From positions 1,718,795 to 1,782,794 of the forward strand of contig OU696595.1 in assembly GCA_916048095.2 (NCBI GenBank): a DNA stretch of 64,000 nucleotides, in the 5' to 3' direction. Under the pieces are notes generated by a model, which was given only the letters and a program-made list of their open reading frames with translations, did not search any database and was not told where the DNA came from. A program made the translations under genes and the position numbers. This DNA is from Sacculina carcini (lineage: Eukaryota; Arthropoda; Thecostraca; Sacculinidae). Shown in pieces: positions 62,171-64,000 of the stretch. Each line of letters starts with the position of its first letter. Within the stretch, counting starts at the first letter, position 1.

Positions 62171-63300
62171 ATGGACGCGGTCTGCACTGTCTGCAAATTA
62201 GCTGGCAGCGATGTAGCCAGGTGTGTTTCCTGCTCGCTTTGCCCGGCGTGGGCTCACACAAAATGCGCTTGTCTCCAGGGAGTCAAATTGGACTCTCTGA
62301 AAACTATCAACTGGATCTGCTCGCCCTGCATAGGACGTGCCAAGCTAGCGATCGAAATTGCCAGCAGCGTGAGTGGCTTCGGAGGCCGACTATCTGCTAT
62401 TGAGGCCAAAGTCGATTCCAACACTTCGGCTTTGGAGTCGGCTGTCTTGCCGCCAAAACCCGGTTCGTTCGTGGCTCATAACCCTGGTTCGTCTACCGCG
62501 TCACCGCCCGTGGCTACTTCCAAAAAACACATGCCGTTGTCGTTAAATCGACGACCAGGAATTCAAACATCACGGCTGATACTGTCACGGCGGCACTGAA
62601 GACGGTACAGGTCGCTGGCTCTCGACCAGCTCAGGGCGGTGGTGTTGTGCTCAATTGCAGCTTAGCTGAGGCCGCTGCAAAAGCGACGAGTTGTGTGCGA
62701 GACCAAGTGCCGGGTGTGGAGGCTCATGTGCCGCAACACGCCTCCATCCCGCCGAAAGTGACTGTCGCCAACATCCCACTGGACTCGTCTCCTGGCTCAT
62801 TTATCGAATGGTTGCGGTTGAAAAATCCTCCGCTGGCTGATGCTTCGATGCAAGAGCTGAGAGTGCTATTCTTCACCACCCCCCGCGACGATAGAATGCA
62901 CGCGGTTCTGGCGGTCTCTCCACGTGTCCGGTCGATAATCCGCAGCCAAGGAGATCGTCTGTTCGTCGGTCTTCGGTCGTGCGCCGTCTATGGCAGATTC
63001 TGGGTGGCGCGCTGCTTCAACTGTTCCGGCCTGGGTCACAAAGCGGCCAAGTGTTCTAGTCCGGTGGCGTGTGGCCGCTGCGCTGGTCCACACTTGACTG
63101 CTGCCTGCGACCAGACTGCTCCGCTGAAGTGCACCAATTGCAGCACTGCTGGACGGGACCACTGCCACTCGGCACTTTCACCTGACTGTGCTTCGTTCCT
63201 GGCGGTTCGCAACTACATCCGCTCTCGTACTGCGACCTCAGACTCAGCTTCTACCTCTTCTCTCTCTTCTGACGCCTGTTCTTCTCAATCTTCTGACTGA
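62171..63300 (+). pseudogene. L2-like ORF1 protein with PHD finger and zinc knuckles (one frameshift)
   Basis: The ATG at 62171 opens a PHD-like finger with ligands Cys5, Cys8, Cys18, Cys21, His29, Cys32, Cys50, Cys53. A short coiled region follows (GGRLSAIEAKVDSNTSALES), then a Ser/Pro linker. A frame change near 62530 leads to the rest (62647-63300): a folded middle domain (CVRDQVPGVEAHVP, VTVANIPLDSSPGSFIEWLR) and knuckles CFNCSGLGHKAAKC, CGRCAGPHLTAAC and CTNC. ORF1 ends in a Ser-rich stretch and TGA at 63298-63300. It presumably binds the LINE RNA. The frame change is read as a mutation. Confidence 0.82.
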
Positions 63301-64000
63301 CTACCTCCGTCCCATGTCTCCTCCCCTCTTTCTCCATTAAGTATTGGACTACTAAACATCCGATCTTGCCGCTTCAAAACTGAATTTTTATCGTATCTCT
63401 GCTCTACTTATCGTTTGTCTTTCCTCTGTCTTGTCGAGACTTGGCTGTATGATTCGGATGTTGCTTCATTTTCCTCTCTCATTCCTTCTCCTTACATGTT
63501 TCTTCACTCCTCTCGCTCTTCCGCTGTAAAATCTCATGGGGGTGGAATTGGCATTATTTATCATTCATCACCCTCCCTGTCCATCATTCGTTCTCTTTCT
63601 TTCTTTTCTTCGTTTGAATTTCTCGCTCTCTCCCTGTCGGTTCCGTCTCAATCTAAATTCTGCATCCTTATTATATATCGCCACAATCATCCCGGTACTG
63701 CCTCCGCATTCTCTAATGAGTTCTCCGACATCCTTGATTCCATCACTTCCATTTTCTCTAATCGTTTCATCGTTGTTGGTGATTTCAACTTCTGGGTTGA
63801 TGTACCCTCCACTTCTACCTATACTCGTATCTTCCTATCTTTAATTGACACTTATGGCCTTGTCTCTCCTGTTTCTTCGGCCACCCACTTGTCCGGCCAC
63901 ACTCTTGATCTTATGTTATTTCCGTCCCCTGCACTTTCATCTGATCTGCCGATTCCTGATGCGGTTGTTCATCCTCCGGACTCCAGTATTTCTGACCACA
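63301..64000 (+). CDS. L2-like ORF2, APE endonuclease domain (in frame with ORF1 after UGA)
   Basis: No stop from 63301 to the window end (233 codons). APE-type endonuclease landmarks are in order: GLLNIRSC (Asn), CLVETWLYDS (Glu), GGGIGIIYHS, IIYRHNHPG, VVGDFNFWVD (Asp, Asn), HLSGHTLDLM and a terminal SDH. The reverse transcriptase lies beyond the edge. The frame is the ORF1 frame continued past the stop (TGA CTA CCT). The first in-frame ATG is at 63496, downstream of the catalytic Asn and Glu, so translation must begin some other way. UGA-CUA is a known leaky stop context. Confidence 0.85.

Larger units (their letters stand above)
61877..64000 (+). mobile_element. L2-like LINE, 5' half, continues past the window
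   Basis: A 5' UTR of about 290 bases starts right after the Penelope-like copy. ORF1 (62171-63300) and the start of ORF2 (63301 on) follow. The organisation matches the fragmented copy at 29369-43700. The coding strand is pyrimidine-rich. Confidence 0.88.

Overview
This window is animal (metazoan) nuclear DNA, most likely from a marine or aquatic invertebrate. It carries spliced and single-exon genes for conserved animal proteins. These sit in a matrix of L2/CR1-like and RNase H-bearing LINEs, Ty3/Gypsy LTR elements, a Penelope-like element, hAT-type and TA-target MITEs, and abundant (CA)n/(TG)n, (TA)n and minisatellite DNA. The species cannot be named from sequence alone. More than half of the window is recognisable transposable-element sequence.

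Host genes (all six on the minus strand): the first coding exon of a type I PKA regulatory subunit (4347-4499); a single-exon eIF4E2/4EHP gene (8493-9224); a single-exon UBL5/Hub1 gene (25669-25890); two exons of a C-type lectin-like gene (28308-28949); a three-exon ATP synthase subunit f gene (45299-48283), recovered by reading splice sites; and a single-exon alpha-carbonic anhydrase (55344-56225).

Transposon layout. 1-4324: dispersed repeats, a minisatellite and LINE 3' fragments. 4800-7651: a hAT-like element with an 8-bp target duplication, holding a LINE fragment, a SINE-like repeat and a second hAT-type MITE. 10029-17497: a decayed Gypsy element (A) whose 5' LTR was split by an almost full-length LINE (10062-14074). 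17498-24240: a CR1-like LINE split by a young, nearly intact single-ORF Gypsy element (B, 18213-23768) that looks self-priming. 29369-43700: an L2-like LINE cut into three by a young Gypsy element (C, 29433-33792) and by an RNase H-type LINE (36024-42023), which itself holds Gypsy element D (36109-40757). 48711-51997: an element with hAT-like termini carrying an L2 copy. 57893-61876: a Penelope-like element with pseudo-LTRs, a hammerhead-like motif and an inverted truncated copy. 61877-64000: the 5' half of a well-preserved L2-like LINE.

The observations most worth following: (1) in two diverged L2-like copies, ORF1 ends in UGA and ORF2 follows in the same frame with no usable AUG, which points to stop-codon readthrough; (2) Gypsy B has a 10-nt PBS that is the exact reverse complement of a site inside its own LTR, the Tf1-type self-priming arrangement; (3) a nested series of insertions can be ordered by target duplications and reading-frame continuity.
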